From Bradyrhizobium arachidis (lineage in GTDB: Bacteria; Pseudomonadota; Alphaproteobacteria; Rhizobiales; Xanthobacteraceae), in the NCBI RefSeq assembly GCF_015291705.1, contig NZ_CP030050.1, positions 3,968,001-4,032,000 of the forward strand: a DNA stretch of 64,000 bases, written 5' to 3'. The notes below the pieces were generated by a model that made no database searches, was not told where the DNA came from, and saw nothing but the letters and a program-made list of their open reading frames with translations. A program made the position numbers and the translations under genes. This document shows positions 54,124 through 63,032 of this stretch, one piece after another. Every line of letters begins with the position of its first letter. Position 1 is the stretch's first letter.

Positions 54124-55584
54124 CTAGGCAACGCGTATGGATCCCCATTGTCGTCGTATCTCCGCTAGCGTTCGATAGTACCCCGTCGCGAACAAGATGA
54201 TGACAAACAACACCAATACTGCAGCAGGCCCGCCTATCGCGGCAATTGGAGCCGGTGGGGTCAGCAGATCAGCCGCGAAACGTGCGACGAGCGCGCAAAC
54301 GACCGATGCGCTCCAGAGCTTTCCAAGGTTCTTCCAATCCTGCAATTTTCCGACAGGAACGCTCGTCACGTCTGAAAGTCTCTTTAGAACCAGCGCGTAC
54401 ACCATCAAGCTTGCCAATACCGAGCCGACAGCTGCGCCAGGTAAACCGTAATACCAGATGCCGATCAAGCTGGAGACGACGGCAACTGGAAAACATAGGG
54501 CTTCATACCGCATGCTCGATAGCCCTTGCTGGAACACATTCAGCAGAGTGCTGATTTCTATCGAATAAACCAAGGTCTGGACGAGATAGATACGCAACAC
54601 CGGCGAGCCGCTCACGTACTCCTTCGTAAACAGGAACTGGATGATTTCGTGGGAAAAGGCGAATAATGCTGCAATGGTGGGGAATATGATCGCACTGAGG
54701 ATTACGTTGCCTTGGCTATTGAGACGCAGCAGTTTTTCTTGATCACCAAGCGCATGGAGTTGGCTCATTGTGGGCAAGAGCAAATTCGCCACCCCGAATC
54801 TCAGGACTTCAGTGGGCATCGTGAGCGTCGTTGCAATCGAGAAAACGCCGAACACGGTCGGTGAAAATACCGTGGCAACAATCCATTGCTCGGTCTGTTT
54901 CCGCATGTGGAACAGCAGTGTGGCCGCGCCAAATGGCGCGGCGTACCGAAGCTGTTCACTAAATTTCGGCTTGTCCAGCGGGAACAGTCGAATGCCGCTA
55001 TAGCGTGCAATGAAATAGGCCAAAAACCCAAGGCGCACACAGGCGGCGATCAATGTCGCAACCAGCACCAGCTCGAGTTCTCGGAAAAATGCCGCCGCGG
55101 AAAGAATGAGCGCGGCCCGAAGCACAGATGTGGCCACGATAGCCTGTGCCTGCCAGCGGATCTGCCCTGCGGCGTTGGGTAATACATCGAGCATCAAGCC
55201 CACATTCCAGGCAAACAGGAAAGCTGCGAGCAAAAACCCATGGTTGTGCAACAGGTTTTTCATGCCCGACGGGAGGACATTGCCAGAGGCAAAAATCAGA
55301 AGCGCCGCGATCGTCGTCGTCGCGAGCAAGAACAGCATCGTCTGCCCGACGTAAATCCGGCGTCCTTCCGAATCCAAACGGACAAAGAAGAAGAGCAAGC
55401 TGCGGGGCACGTCAAAGGGGAACAACAATGTTACGGTAGTTACAAGTAGCCAGAACAGCCGGTATTCGCCGAACTCTGTGGGACCGATCGTTCGAACCAG
55501 AACGACCGGCGTCAATATCGTGATGGCCTGTTCGAGGTAGCGTGCGGCGGAGAGTGCAATGCCTTGACGTATGATTGATGCCAT
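54124..55584 (-). CDS. Polysaccharide flippase (Wzx-like, MATE/MOP superfamily)
   Basis: A 486-residue membrane protein with about 12-14 hydrophobic helices. The N-terminus (SIIRQGIALSAARYLEQAIT ILTPVVLVRTIGPTEFGEYR LFW) has the GxxxxGxY-like entry of O-unit flippases, and the middle RKQTEQWIVATVFSPTVFGV FSIA is typical of the family. It should move the undecaprenyl-linked repeat unit across the inner membrane before polymerisation by the Wzy-like protein. Single gene on the minus strand right of the IS66 insertion. Confidence 0.87.
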   Translation of the reverse strand: MASIIRQGIALSAARYLEQAITILTPVVLVRTIGPTEFGEYRLFWLLVTTVTLLFPFDVPRSLLFFFVRLDSEGRRIYVGQTMLFLLATTTIAALLIFASGNVLPSGMKNLLHNHGFLLAAFLFAWNVGLMLDVLPNAAGQIRWQAQAIVATSVLRAALILSAAAFFRELELVLVATLIAACVRLGFLAYFIARYSGIRLFPLDKPKFSEQLRYAAPFGAATLLFHMRKQTEQWIVATVFSPTVFGVFSIATTLTMPTEVLRFGVANLLLPTMSQLHALGDQEKLLRLNSQGNVILSAIIFPTIAALFAFSHEIIQFLFTKEYVSGSPVLRIYLVQTLVYSIEISTLLNVFQQGLSSMRYEALCFPVAVVSSLIGIWYYGLPGAAVGSVLASLMVYALVLKRLSDVTSVPVGKLQDWKNLGKLWSASVVCALVARFAADLLTPPAPIAAIGGPAAVLVLFVIILFATGYYRTLAEIRRQWGSIRVA

Positions 55585-56075
55585 GGACCAGCCTAGGCGC
55601 TACCGGCGATGAAAACAAAGCTGGTCAGAAACATCGGACGCCCCTTCTTGTGTCGCCAACGGTCGCGGACGCAACGCCGCTCTGTTCCTTGTTGAGGCAA
55701 CGGGCCTTCAGCGGTTGCCCACGGCGAGGTGTATCTCGACAAATCGTCGACGTGTGAGTGTATTGCGGCGTTATCCGAGAATTCCAATCGTCGCGCCATT
55801 TTGAGCAAGTGTAAGCAAAACGACCAAGAATAGAAGCACTCGATCGAGCCGATCGGTGACTGAGTGGCTACCCATTCGGGGGTATGCGGTAACGCAGTCG
55901 ACGTCGCCGTAGGAGAGGGGATGACCTGACCGGATCTTGGTTTCGTCTGGCAATGGGATCGATTTTGAGCTGATTTGAGCCCAATCGGTTTGATGGGGGC
56001 ATCGCTTCGCATTTCGATGCACGCCCGTCCAATCCTTGGCAGCGACACTTGGAACTGTCGCGATAGCGTCCAGGC
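55585..56075. other. Spacer upstream of the flippase gene
   Basis: About 490 bases with no supported gene. It contains GGCTACCCATTCGGGGGTAT near 55867, another TACCCATT occurrence like the middle block of the conserved element. Confidence 0.35.
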
Positions 56076-57185
56076 TCAGGTCACGCGTGCCCTCCTATCC
56101 GCCACTCGCCGATAAAGGCCGAGATACGCGCTAGTCATGGTATCGAGCGAGAACGACGTCTCAATCCGCCGGCGCCCTTCCGTACCGAATTGATTGGCAA
56201 GCCCGCGATTGTCGAGGAGCTTGAGCACGCGATCAGTCAACACTTCCGCGTCGTGGCGCGGCACAAGAAATCCCGTCCGTCCTTCGAGGATCAGTTCAGG
56301 ATTGCCCCCATCCCTTGTTGCAACAATTGGCTTACCCAATGCCATGCATTCGGTTATCGCGTTCGAAAAGCCCTCTCCGCTGTGACTAACGAGAACTCCC
56401 ACGGTGAAGAGATTGACGATACTTTCTACATCTTTCCGCAGTCCCAGAAACTTTATGCGTGACGAATATTCCGATGGGACGCTATCACGTATCTGCGGTA
56501 GCATTTGCCCAGCGCCGACGGTCACAAAGGTGACATCGTCCCGACGATGGCAAATGCGACATGCCATTTCGACAAAGGTTGGATAGTCCTTTCTGGGCGT
56601 AAAGTGTGCAACCATCCCCACGACGTGAGGCGTCGTGATTCCGAGACTGATGCGAAGCTCTGCCTCAGCCGTTAAGTTGGAGACTCTTTCGGGATTGAAC
56701 CCATTGTAGATACATAGACCTTTACGCTCCGGAATCTGGTAGGCAGCCAGGCCTGCCCGTGAGTTGCCGACGACAATATCCGAAAATGGGACGGTCAATT
56801 TGCCCATTAGATAGTCCTTATTCCACCGCGACAGCTGCGGCGGCGCGTCTCGCACAAAGCCGTTAACGAAAGCCGAGCCGCACAGTTTCGCAATTGGAGC
56901 TGCATAAACGGAGCACATCGGGCTCCAAGAGTGAACGATATCTATTTTCAGATCGGAGACCAGTTGGTGCAAACTCTTAAACAGGCTCAAATCTCTCCTG
57001 CGCTTCCGGACGAGCTGAATAACTTCCGCGTGTTCACGGTTGATTTCGTAACGAATCTTCTCTTCGTCCGTAACCGCGACAAATGACTTTATGTCGCTGC
57101 AGACGAACAGTCCCCGGAGCAATTCGACGAGTTGTCGTTCTTTTCCTCCCGGCCCTAGACGTTCGGTGAGGTGCAATATACGCAT
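56076..57185 (-). CDS. Glycosyltransferase family 4
   Basis: A 369-residue GT-B enzyme. ATG 57185 is preceded by GGGAGG nine bases upstream. MRILHLTERLGPGGKERQLV ELLRGL opens the protein, as in many GT4 members; DIVHSWSPMCSVYAAPIAKL corresponds to the DVVHSH strand. The C-domain has VGMVAHFTPRKDYPTFVEMA and VLVSHSGEGFSNAITECMAL GKPIVATRDGGNPE with the donor-binding EGFSNxxxE. Probably one of the repeat-unit assembly enzymes. Confidence 0.9.
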   Translation of the reverse strand: MRILHLTERLGPGGKERQLVELLRGLFVCSDIKSFVAVTDEEKIRYEINREHAEVIQLVRKRRRDLSLFKSLHQLVSDLKIDIVHSWSPMCSVYAAPIAKLCGSAFVNGFVRDAPPQLSRWNKDYLMGKLTVPFSDIVVGNSRAGLAAYQIPERKGLCIYNGFNPERVSNLTAEAELRISLGITTPHVVGMVAHFTPRKDYPTFVEMACRICHRRDDVTFVTVGAGQMLPQIRDSVPSEYSSRIKFLGLRKDVESIVNLFTVGVLVSHSGEGFSNAITECMALGKPIVATRDGGNPELILEGRTGFLVPRHDAEVLTDRVLKLLDNRGLANQFGTEGRRRIETSFSLDTMTSAYLGLYRRVADRRARVT

Positions 57186-57783
57186 TTCAGCGCCCTCCCG
57201 CATGGACTAGTTCCGTCCAAGTCGCAACGTTGCGTTCGGCGCAAACTTCAATGTCGATGTATCTTCCCATTTTCTCCTAGACGCCGTCTCGAGTACCCAG
57301 CTTCAATGAAGCGAAGACCCAATGCAGCGCTCCCCTCGGTCTTGGTTGGTTTGACGATCAGTCCATTGCTCTCGTGCCTTACTGGAGGACGAATGACGGT
57401 CCCGCTGTGAGCGCTAGGTTCTCAACCCTCGACATCAAGAAAGTTGCACCAAAGGGTGGAAGCACCAGAACATTGGCGGCCCAACCGGGCACCCATAGGA
57501 TCGCCGAGAGGCACTCGCTCAGACTGGGGTTCTCGCATTGGCCACCGCGCTGTCACGCAAGCATGCTTCCGGTCAGCCTTTGAGCCCAGGTTCGCAAAAG
57601 TCATGAGCGCCGCACGAAGCCAAGCCGAGAACTATCATATTGTCTCCCATCCCTCGCCAAAGCGGGTCGACGACCGACGGTACGTCGCGCTTTGCGGAGT
57701 GTATTCTTGCGCCCGCGCTGAGCGTCAACTTTTTCGGGCTACCTATTCCGGTTCCGACGAAGGGAAGCTCGAATGGCCTCCGG
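57186..57783. other. Spacer without supported genes
   Basis: About 600 bases between the glycosyltransferase start and the end of the next minus-strand gene. Several open frames exist on both strands, but none has recognisable content or a ribosome binding site. Confidence 0.3.
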
Positions 57784-59535
57784 CTACAGGCGAAGACGAA
57801 ACAGGTAGGCTCCGCCATTGTCTCGAAGTTCGGATAGATATCGTCGAACCGCCACCTTAAGTCGGTAGGAGAGCGACTCTGAATCCGGAAAGGCATCCCG
57901 CTGTTCGTGATAAACGCAGCGTATATTAGCCGTCTTGCCGGGCGGGATGTCGACGATCAATCGAAGGCATCCATCGATGTAATCATACGTGACGACGTCT
58001 TGGTTGACTGTAATATCCCTCAAAGAAGCGACCTGTGGTTCTGGCTTCACGACCCGAATCCATCGCGTTACCGCCTCCATGTTCTCGATACGAAGTTGTT
58101 CGGCAAACATCCTGACTGTGATTGTCCCGCCTTCGCGTCGAATGCCGTAGCTGCGGCAAACCGCGTCCCCGAGAGTTCGCCAACGGAGTTTCCATCGCAA
58201 GGAAGCAAGCTCTCGGACGAACTCCGATAGTTCGCTGCCGTGGTCCCGGAAAAGGTCGTGATGCCCGACAAGGAGGCACGGCTTGCCCAGGAGTCCGTCG
58301 AACGCGAAGTTTTCGACGCCGTGGTCAATGTACCGCCGGGTATAAATTGAGAATCCCCCATACCGGGTGATGGCGACGCTCCACAGGTCGGCGAGTGTCG
58401 TTTCGTTCAGCGCGTTGTCGGCCGGTGCGACTCCGGTGTTCACCGCTGCGACGAAGCCATTTCGTTTGAGCGCGGACACTGCTTCGGGCGAGAATGCGCC
58501 TTGCGGGAAAATCATCACGTTTTCGTATTCGAGCTCGGTCTTGTCGCGTAGGGACTGCATCCGACGCGTGGCGGTCCTTAGCTTTCTGTCGAGCAAGCTC
58601 GCCGAACGGGCGGCAAATTCACCACGGGTGTGATCGCAGCCGTGCACGCAGACCGACAGTTTTCCGCTGTTTTGCCGAAAGGCGACAACGGTGTCGCGAT
58701 TTGTTCGTCGCCAGTTCCATGGAATGAAGGCGAGGGTCGTGGCGAAGCGCTGCTTGTTGGCCAACTGCAGTAGTTCGTCAAAATCGAGGAATCCGTACCG
58801 TGGCCTCAGGAGTGGATCGTCGATGGTAAGGCAGGCGTTTGTTTCGGGGGGGATCCAGCAGACGTCGCGGAACGCCGACCTCAGATACATCACGATTGGA
58901 ACTGCGCCGGCGAAACGCTTCTTCACATCAAAATAGCTCGCGGCGCGTTCGTGAATGTCCACCATCGCCCGTGACGCATCGGCAAAAAAACGCAAGCCCG
59001 AATGAGTGAGCCCGGCGAACAGATACCCCTCGGGGGCGGCGACGATACTTTGCAATTCGTCACTATGCGCGATCACAAGCGCCGCATCCGCCGCGCCCGG
59101 CTGCAGTTGGATTCGCAGGCCCGACATTGGCCCGCACATGTCTGGGAAAGTATCAGTGACGGACACGGTTATCGGCCGCTGGTCGATGCCACGGATGTCC
59201 GCATCCGGGTCTCCCGTGATCTCGCGCAGCAGCGCCCTACAGGGATCCGACGCTTGAAATCCATAGACGAATACGGAAGCGGCTGCGGCCATCCAGGCCG
59301 GAAATATTCCGGCCTTAGCAGACTGCAGGGCTTCCGTGAGACGGGGCGCGGAAGTCAGGATTGAGAACTGCGGATGATCGGCGGTCAGCGCAGCCAGATT
59401 GCTACCGTTCGCCTCGCCGACTGTCATAGCCGTCCATGGGATTCCGAAAAAATCGAGAACTTCAACCAGGTTGCGATCGTCGGGCGACGGAGTGTCCCCG
59501 CGAAGCAGGAGCGCGATCGATGAGCCGGTGTCCAT
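57784..59535 (-). CDS. Large protein with divergent polysaccharide-deacetylase-like core
   Basis: A 583-residue protein. The first ~220 residues form an unassigned alpha/beta region (SIALLLRGDTPSPDDRNLVE VLDFFGIPW), possibly a regulatory or binding domain. Residues ~235-440 contain deacetylase-like landmarks: ACLTIDDPLLRPRYGFLDFD ELLQL in the place of TFDDG, FIPWNWRRTN, SVCVHGCDHTRGEF for the metal histidines, and VMIFPQGAFSPEAVSALKRN. The last ~140 residues look like a beta-rich domain. No signal peptide, so a cytoplasmic place is likely. Comparable large proteins occur in exopolysaccharide loci; substrate unknown. Confidence 0.7.
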   Translation of the reverse strand: MDTGSSIALLLRGDTPSPDDRNLVEVLDFFGIPWTAMTVGEANGSNLAALTADHPQFSILTSAPRLTEALQSAKAGIFPAWMAAAASVFVYGFQASDPCRALLREITGDPDADIRGIDQRPITVSVTDTFPDMCGPMSGLRIQLQPGAADAALVIAHSDELQSIVAAPEGYLFAGLTHSGLRFFADASRAMVDIHERAASYFDVKKRFAGAVPIVMYLRSAFRDVCWIPPETNACLTIDDPLLRPRYGFLDFDELLQLANKQRFATTLAFIPWNWRRTNRDTVVAFRQNSGKLSVCVHGCDHTRGEFAARSASLLDRKLRTATRRMQSLRDKTELEYENVMIFPQGAFSPEAVSALKRNGFVAAVNTGVAPADNALNETTLADLWSVAITRYGGFSIYTRRYIDHGVENFAFDGLLGKPCLLVGHHDLFRDHGSELSEFVRELASLRWKLRWRTLGDAVCRSYGIRREGGTITVRMFAEQLRIENMEAVTRWIRVVKPEPQVASLRDITVNQDVVTYDYIDGCLRLIVDIPPGKTANIRCVYHEQRDAFPDSESLSYRLKVAVRRYLSELRDNGGAYLFRLRL

Positions 59536-59744
59536 GGGCGTCGGCGTTCCTGCGTTGACGCGTCATCCTTCGGGAAGGCCACCGGCATCCTGCGGATGTC
59601 GGTCGCCAATGGTGAGAGGGCATGTCTTAGCGTTCGCGCGACTGTCTGATCAATGTGCCCTTGGAGGTACCGAGTCCACGCTTTGCCATGTTGTACCGGA
59701 TTGCTGCCGCGCAAAATCTATCATTTTGCACTGCAAAAATCTAG

Positions 59745-59925
59745 GAGTCGTCAGCGGCCTCGATGAATGTCTTGAGAAAAGGTCGATCGCGCCGTTATAC
59801 GGCTCTGACTTTCGACGATGGCCTCCGCGATAAGGTCTCGAGCGCTTCCAATTGTGGAGCGGCATAATTTGCCGCTCGTGATGTACGTGCCTGGTGCACC
59901 AATTCTCATCGCCTTGCGCGATTAA
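59745..59925 (+). pseudogene. NodB-type deacetylase relic
   Basis: Frames on the plus strand read VSGLDECLEK, then RSRRYTALTFDDGLRDKVSS and, after a frameshift, IVERHNLPLVMYVPGAP. They match VSLQECLKRL, RSRRYAVVTFDDGYRDNVSV and ILERHNAPFTMYVPTDA of the intact protein at 35770. Only ~60 residues remain. Confidence 0.7.
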
Positions 59926-60344
59926 CGCTCGCTCCGCCTGCGCTTAGATTGGCTTCTTGCCGGACGCCTCTCGATGGGCGGATTTGTCTGCATCTGCGGA
60001 CGAATGGATGCGGGCAGGGCTCGCGCCACCGCGAACGCAAGCGGCCGCGGCCCTCGCGGACGCTATGTCGCCGAAAGGAGCGGCGATGATCGACCAATCG
60101 ATCGATTTCTGCTCACGGCATCGGATGAGTGCGAAGCGGGAAAGTCGAGGGGGTAGTCCGGAAGGGTTCTCGCGCAGCGCGAAGTTTGCCTATGATAAGT
60201 GGGTCATCTGCGCACGTGATCGCGACGGGGTTCTCAGATTCCGAATACATTCCGCAGGAGCTGGCGCCACCGGGGGGAGTTACTTTCACGTAGCGGTGCT
60301 CACCAGGACCTGAGCCAATTCAGAGAGACGACTGGACATCAACC
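59926..60344. other. Spacer upstream of the UDP-sugar dehydrogenase gene
   Basis: An open plus-strand frame (59957-60313) has no recognisable content. The region probably holds decayed sequence continuing the deacetylase relic and the promoter for 60345. Confidence 0.3.
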
Positions 60345-61628
60345 ATGATGCACGGCCGAAAAATTGCGGTGATTGGGCTTGGTTACGTGGGATTGCCCGT
60401 GGCTGTGTCGTTTGCGCGTTCCGGAGTTCCGGTCGTTGGATTCGACGTGGATCGCGGACGTGTCGCTGAACTCAGGGAAGGAAAGGACCGGACCCGCGAG
60501 GTTGACGGCGATGATTTGCGTCGGGAGACGCTACGCTTCACGGTGGATCCGGCTGAAATGGCGAAGGCCGATTTCTTCATCGTCACAGTGCCAACTCCGA
60601 TTGACGAGGCTCGCAATCCGGACCTGCGCGCAATGATTGCCGCGTCGCGATCGGTGGGCGCGGTGCTCAAGAGGGGCGACATCGTCGTTTATGAATCGAC
60701 CGTATATCCGGGCGCGGTGGAGGATGACTGCGTTCCGGCTCTTGAGCAAATCTCTCACTTGAAGGCCGGAGTAGATTTTACTGTCGGGTATTCGCCCGAG
60801 CGGATCAATCCCGGCGACAAGGAGCACCGCTTCGAAACGATTACCAAGGTGGTCTCGGCGCAGGATGCCAGAACGCTTGAGATCGTCGCGGATGTCTACG
60901 GATCTGTGGTCAGCGCCGGCGTTCATCGTGCTCCCTCCATCCGCGTGGCGGAAGCAGCAAAGGTCATCGAGAACACCCAGCGCGATCTGAATATCGCCTT
61001 CATGAACGAGCTGTCGCTAATATTCCGGGCGCTTAATATCGATACTGGTGACGTCCTGGCTGCGGCCCGCACCAAATGGAATTTCATGCCGTTCCAGCCG
61101 GGACTCGTCGGTGGCCACTGTATCGGCGTCGATCCCTATTACCTGACCTATCGTGCCGAAAAGGCTGGCTATCACCCCGAGGTCATTCTCGCAGGGCGAC
61201 GCATCAACGACGGCATGGGTCAGCGAGTGGCGCGGGAATGCGTTCGTGGGCTATTGCGGCGCAAGGGTCAAACCGGGATTGTGACCATCCTCGGGCTGAC
61301 CTTCAAGGAAGACGTTCCCGATACGCGCAATTCCCGCGTCATTGACATCATCCGCGAGCTTCAGTCTTTCGGGCTCACGGTGCAGATCCATGATCCGCTG
61401 GTGAATGCCGCCGACGCGCGGCATGAACTTGGGGTCACGTTGACCCAGCTGCACGCCCTACAACCTGCAGATGCCATCGTTCTTGCCGTCGCCCATCAGC
61501 GCTATGTCGACGGCGGCTGGCCGCTTGTTCGACACTTGCTGCGCGACGGCGAGGGCCTCGTGTTCGACATCAAGACAAAGCTCGATCGAGCCGCAAAGCC
61601 CGCCGCCATCGACCTGTGGCGGCTCTGA
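60345..61628 (+). CDS. UDP-N-acetylhexosamine 6-dehydrogenase (WbpA/TviB/WbpO type)
   Basis: A 427-residue nucleotide sugar dehydrogenase. NAD site KIAVIGLGYVGLPVAVSFAR, then VTVPTPIDEARNPDL, VVYESTVYPGAVEDDCVP, VGYSPERINPGDKEH, and the catalytic Cys259 in FQPGLVGGHCIGVDPYYLTY. The C-domain has ILGLTFKEDVPDTRNSRV. SPERINPGD and GGHCIGVDPYYL mark the Vi-antigen/WbpA branch that oxidises UDP-GlcNAc or UDP-GalNAc to the uronic acid. This is the expected first step before the Gfo/Idh, aminotransferase and acetyltransferase encoded at 38-42 kb. Start is one of two adjacent ATGs, with GGACATC upstream. Confidence 0.9.
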   Translation: MMHGRKIAVIGLGYVGLPVAVSFARSGVPVVGFDVDRGRVAELREGKDRTREVDGDDLRRETLRFTVDPAEMAKADFFIVTVPTPIDEARNPDLRAMIAASRSVGAVLKRGDIVVYESTVYPGAVEDDCVPALEQISHLKAGVDFTVGYSPERINPGDKEHRFETITKVVSAQDARTLEIVADVYGSVVSAGVHRAPSIRVAEAAKVIENTQRDLNIAFMNELSLIFRALNIDTGDVLAAARTKWNFMPFQPGLVGGHCIGVDPYYLTYRAEKAGYHPEVILAGRRINDGMGQRVARECVRGLLRRKGQTGIVTILGLTFKEDVPDTRNSRVIDIIRELQSFGLTVQIHDPLVNAADARHELGVTLTQLHALQPADAIVLAVAHQRYVDGGWPLVRHLLRDGEGLVFDIKTKLDRAAKPAAIDLWRL

Positions 61629-61640
61629 TCTGGAGACAAG

Positions 61641-62648
61641 ATGGCGAACGACAAAGTATTGGTGACCGGAGCTGCAGGCTTCATTGGCTTTCATGTTGCT
61701 CGACAACTGTTGGCTAATGGTCGCGAAGTGATCGGCGTTGACAATATCAATGCCTACTACGACCCCAAGTTGAAGGAAGCGCGCGTCGAGATTCTCAAGC
61801 GCGATTCGAAGTTCAGGTTTGTGAAGCATGATCTAGCCGATCGCGCCGCATCAGCCGCACTGTTCGAACAGCATCGATTTCCGATCGTGATTCACCTCGC
61901 GGCTCAAGCCGGCGTTCGCTATTCACTGCAAAATCCGCACGCTTATATCGATGCGAATCTCGAGGGGTTCGTCAATGTGCTGGAAGGCTGTCGTCACAAC
62001 GGGTGCCGGCATCTCATCTTCGCATCCTCTTCGTCGGTGTACGGCGCGAATACGAAGCTGCCCTTTTCGGTGCGGGACAATGTCGACCATCCGATCAGCC
62101 TCTATGCCGCCTCTAAGAAGGCCAACGAACTGATGGCACATGCCTACAGCCATCTCTATCGCATTCCAGCGACCGGCCTACGGTTCTTCACGGTCTATGG
62201 TCCCTGGGGCCGGCCGGACATGGCGATGTTCATCTTTGCCAAGGCAATCCTTGCCGGTGAACCGATCAAGCTGTTTAACCATGGCGCGATGCGGCGCGAC
62301 TTCACTTATGTCGATGACGTGAGCCAGGCGATCATGCGCCTGATCGACCGTCCACCCCAGGGACAGCCGGGGCCGCCCGCCGATCCTGCGACCAGCAGCG
62401 CCCCTTGGAAAATTTACAACGTCGGTAACAACCGTCCTGAAGATCTGATCGACGTGGTATCGCTGCTGGAGAAGGAATTCGGCAGGACGGCAATCAAGGA
62501 AATGCTTCCGATGCAGCCCGGCGACGTTGAGGCGACCTACGCCGATATTGCCGAGCTCGAACGCGACATCGGATTCCGCCCGTCGACGACGATCGGCGAG
62601 GGCATCGCATGGTTCGCGAAATGGTATCGCGAGTATCACCGGCTTTAG
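61641..62648 (+). CDS. NAD-dependent nucleotide-sugar 4-epimerase (UDP-glucuronate epimerase-like)
   Basis: A 335-residue extended short-chain dehydrogenase. Cofactor motif VTGAAGFIGFHVARQLL (residues 8-24), VDNINAYYDPKLKEARVEIL, HLAAQAGVRYSLQNPHAYID, FASSSSVYGANTKLPF and the active site Y155-A-A-S-K159. TGLRFFTVYGPWGRPDMAMF completes the pattern of UDP-glucuronate 4-epimerases (LpsL/Cap1J-like). GGAG six bases upstream of ATG; only 12 bases after the dehydrogenase stop, so the two are co-transcribed and may produce a galacturonate-type donor. Confidence 0.88.
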   Translation: MANDKVLVTGAAGFIGFHVARQLLANGREVIGVDNINAYYDPKLKEARVEILKRDSKFRFVKHDLADRAASAALFEQHRFPIVIHLAAQAGVRYSLQNPHAYIDANLEGFVNVLEGCRHNGCRHLIFASSSSVYGANTKLPFSVRDNVDHPISLYAASKKANELMAHAYSHLYRIPATGLRFFTVYGPWGRPDMAMFIFAKAILAGEPIKLFNHGAMRRDFTYVDDVSQAIMRLIDRPPQGQPGPPADPATSSAPWKIYNVGNNRPEDLIDVVSLLEKEFGRTAIKEMLPMQPGDVEATYADIAELERDIGFRPSTTIGEGIAWFAKWYREYHRL

Positions 62649-63032
62649 CAGGTCGCGATCAGTGAAATGACAAGCACTGATCAAGTATGGGCGCCGGCAC
62701 ACGATTGGAGTCCGCCTCGCGCGGTCGGGCTGAAGCAGTTCTTGCCGTGTTCGGACCGCGCTCGATCCTTCAGGATACGCCGATCTCGTGTTCGAATCCT
62801 CAGCCTTTCGATCGTCCGATCTTTATTAGCAGCATCCCGATCGCCGTCAGCGCGGCGCGAACCGCACTGCGGTTTGTCGTCCCGGCACGGACGGTCGCGA
62901 TGATCGCGCAAAGGATAGGCGGCGCGCGCTCTGTCGGCGTCACCGTAAAAGCCGAGGGGCGCGAGGGAAAGGAGCTTGCGCGCACCAACTCGGCGATGAC
63001 GGCGCGGCCACGCCGCAGATCGGTGCCTGCGA
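62649..63032. other. Spacer between convergent epimerase and asnB genes
   Basis: About 380 bases. A TTCGAATCC stretch near 62795 recalls a tRNA T-arm, but no cloverleaf can be drawn. No gene supported. Confidence 0.35.

Noticed and set aside
57444..57860. 138-codon plus-strand open frame
   Set aside because: Its 3' part is antisense to the deacetylase-like gene, its content is compositionally random, and it has no ribosome binding site.
62676..62830. Possible tRNA near TTCGAATCC
   Set aside because: A T-arm-like stretch is present, but no acceptor, D or anticodon stems can be paired around it.
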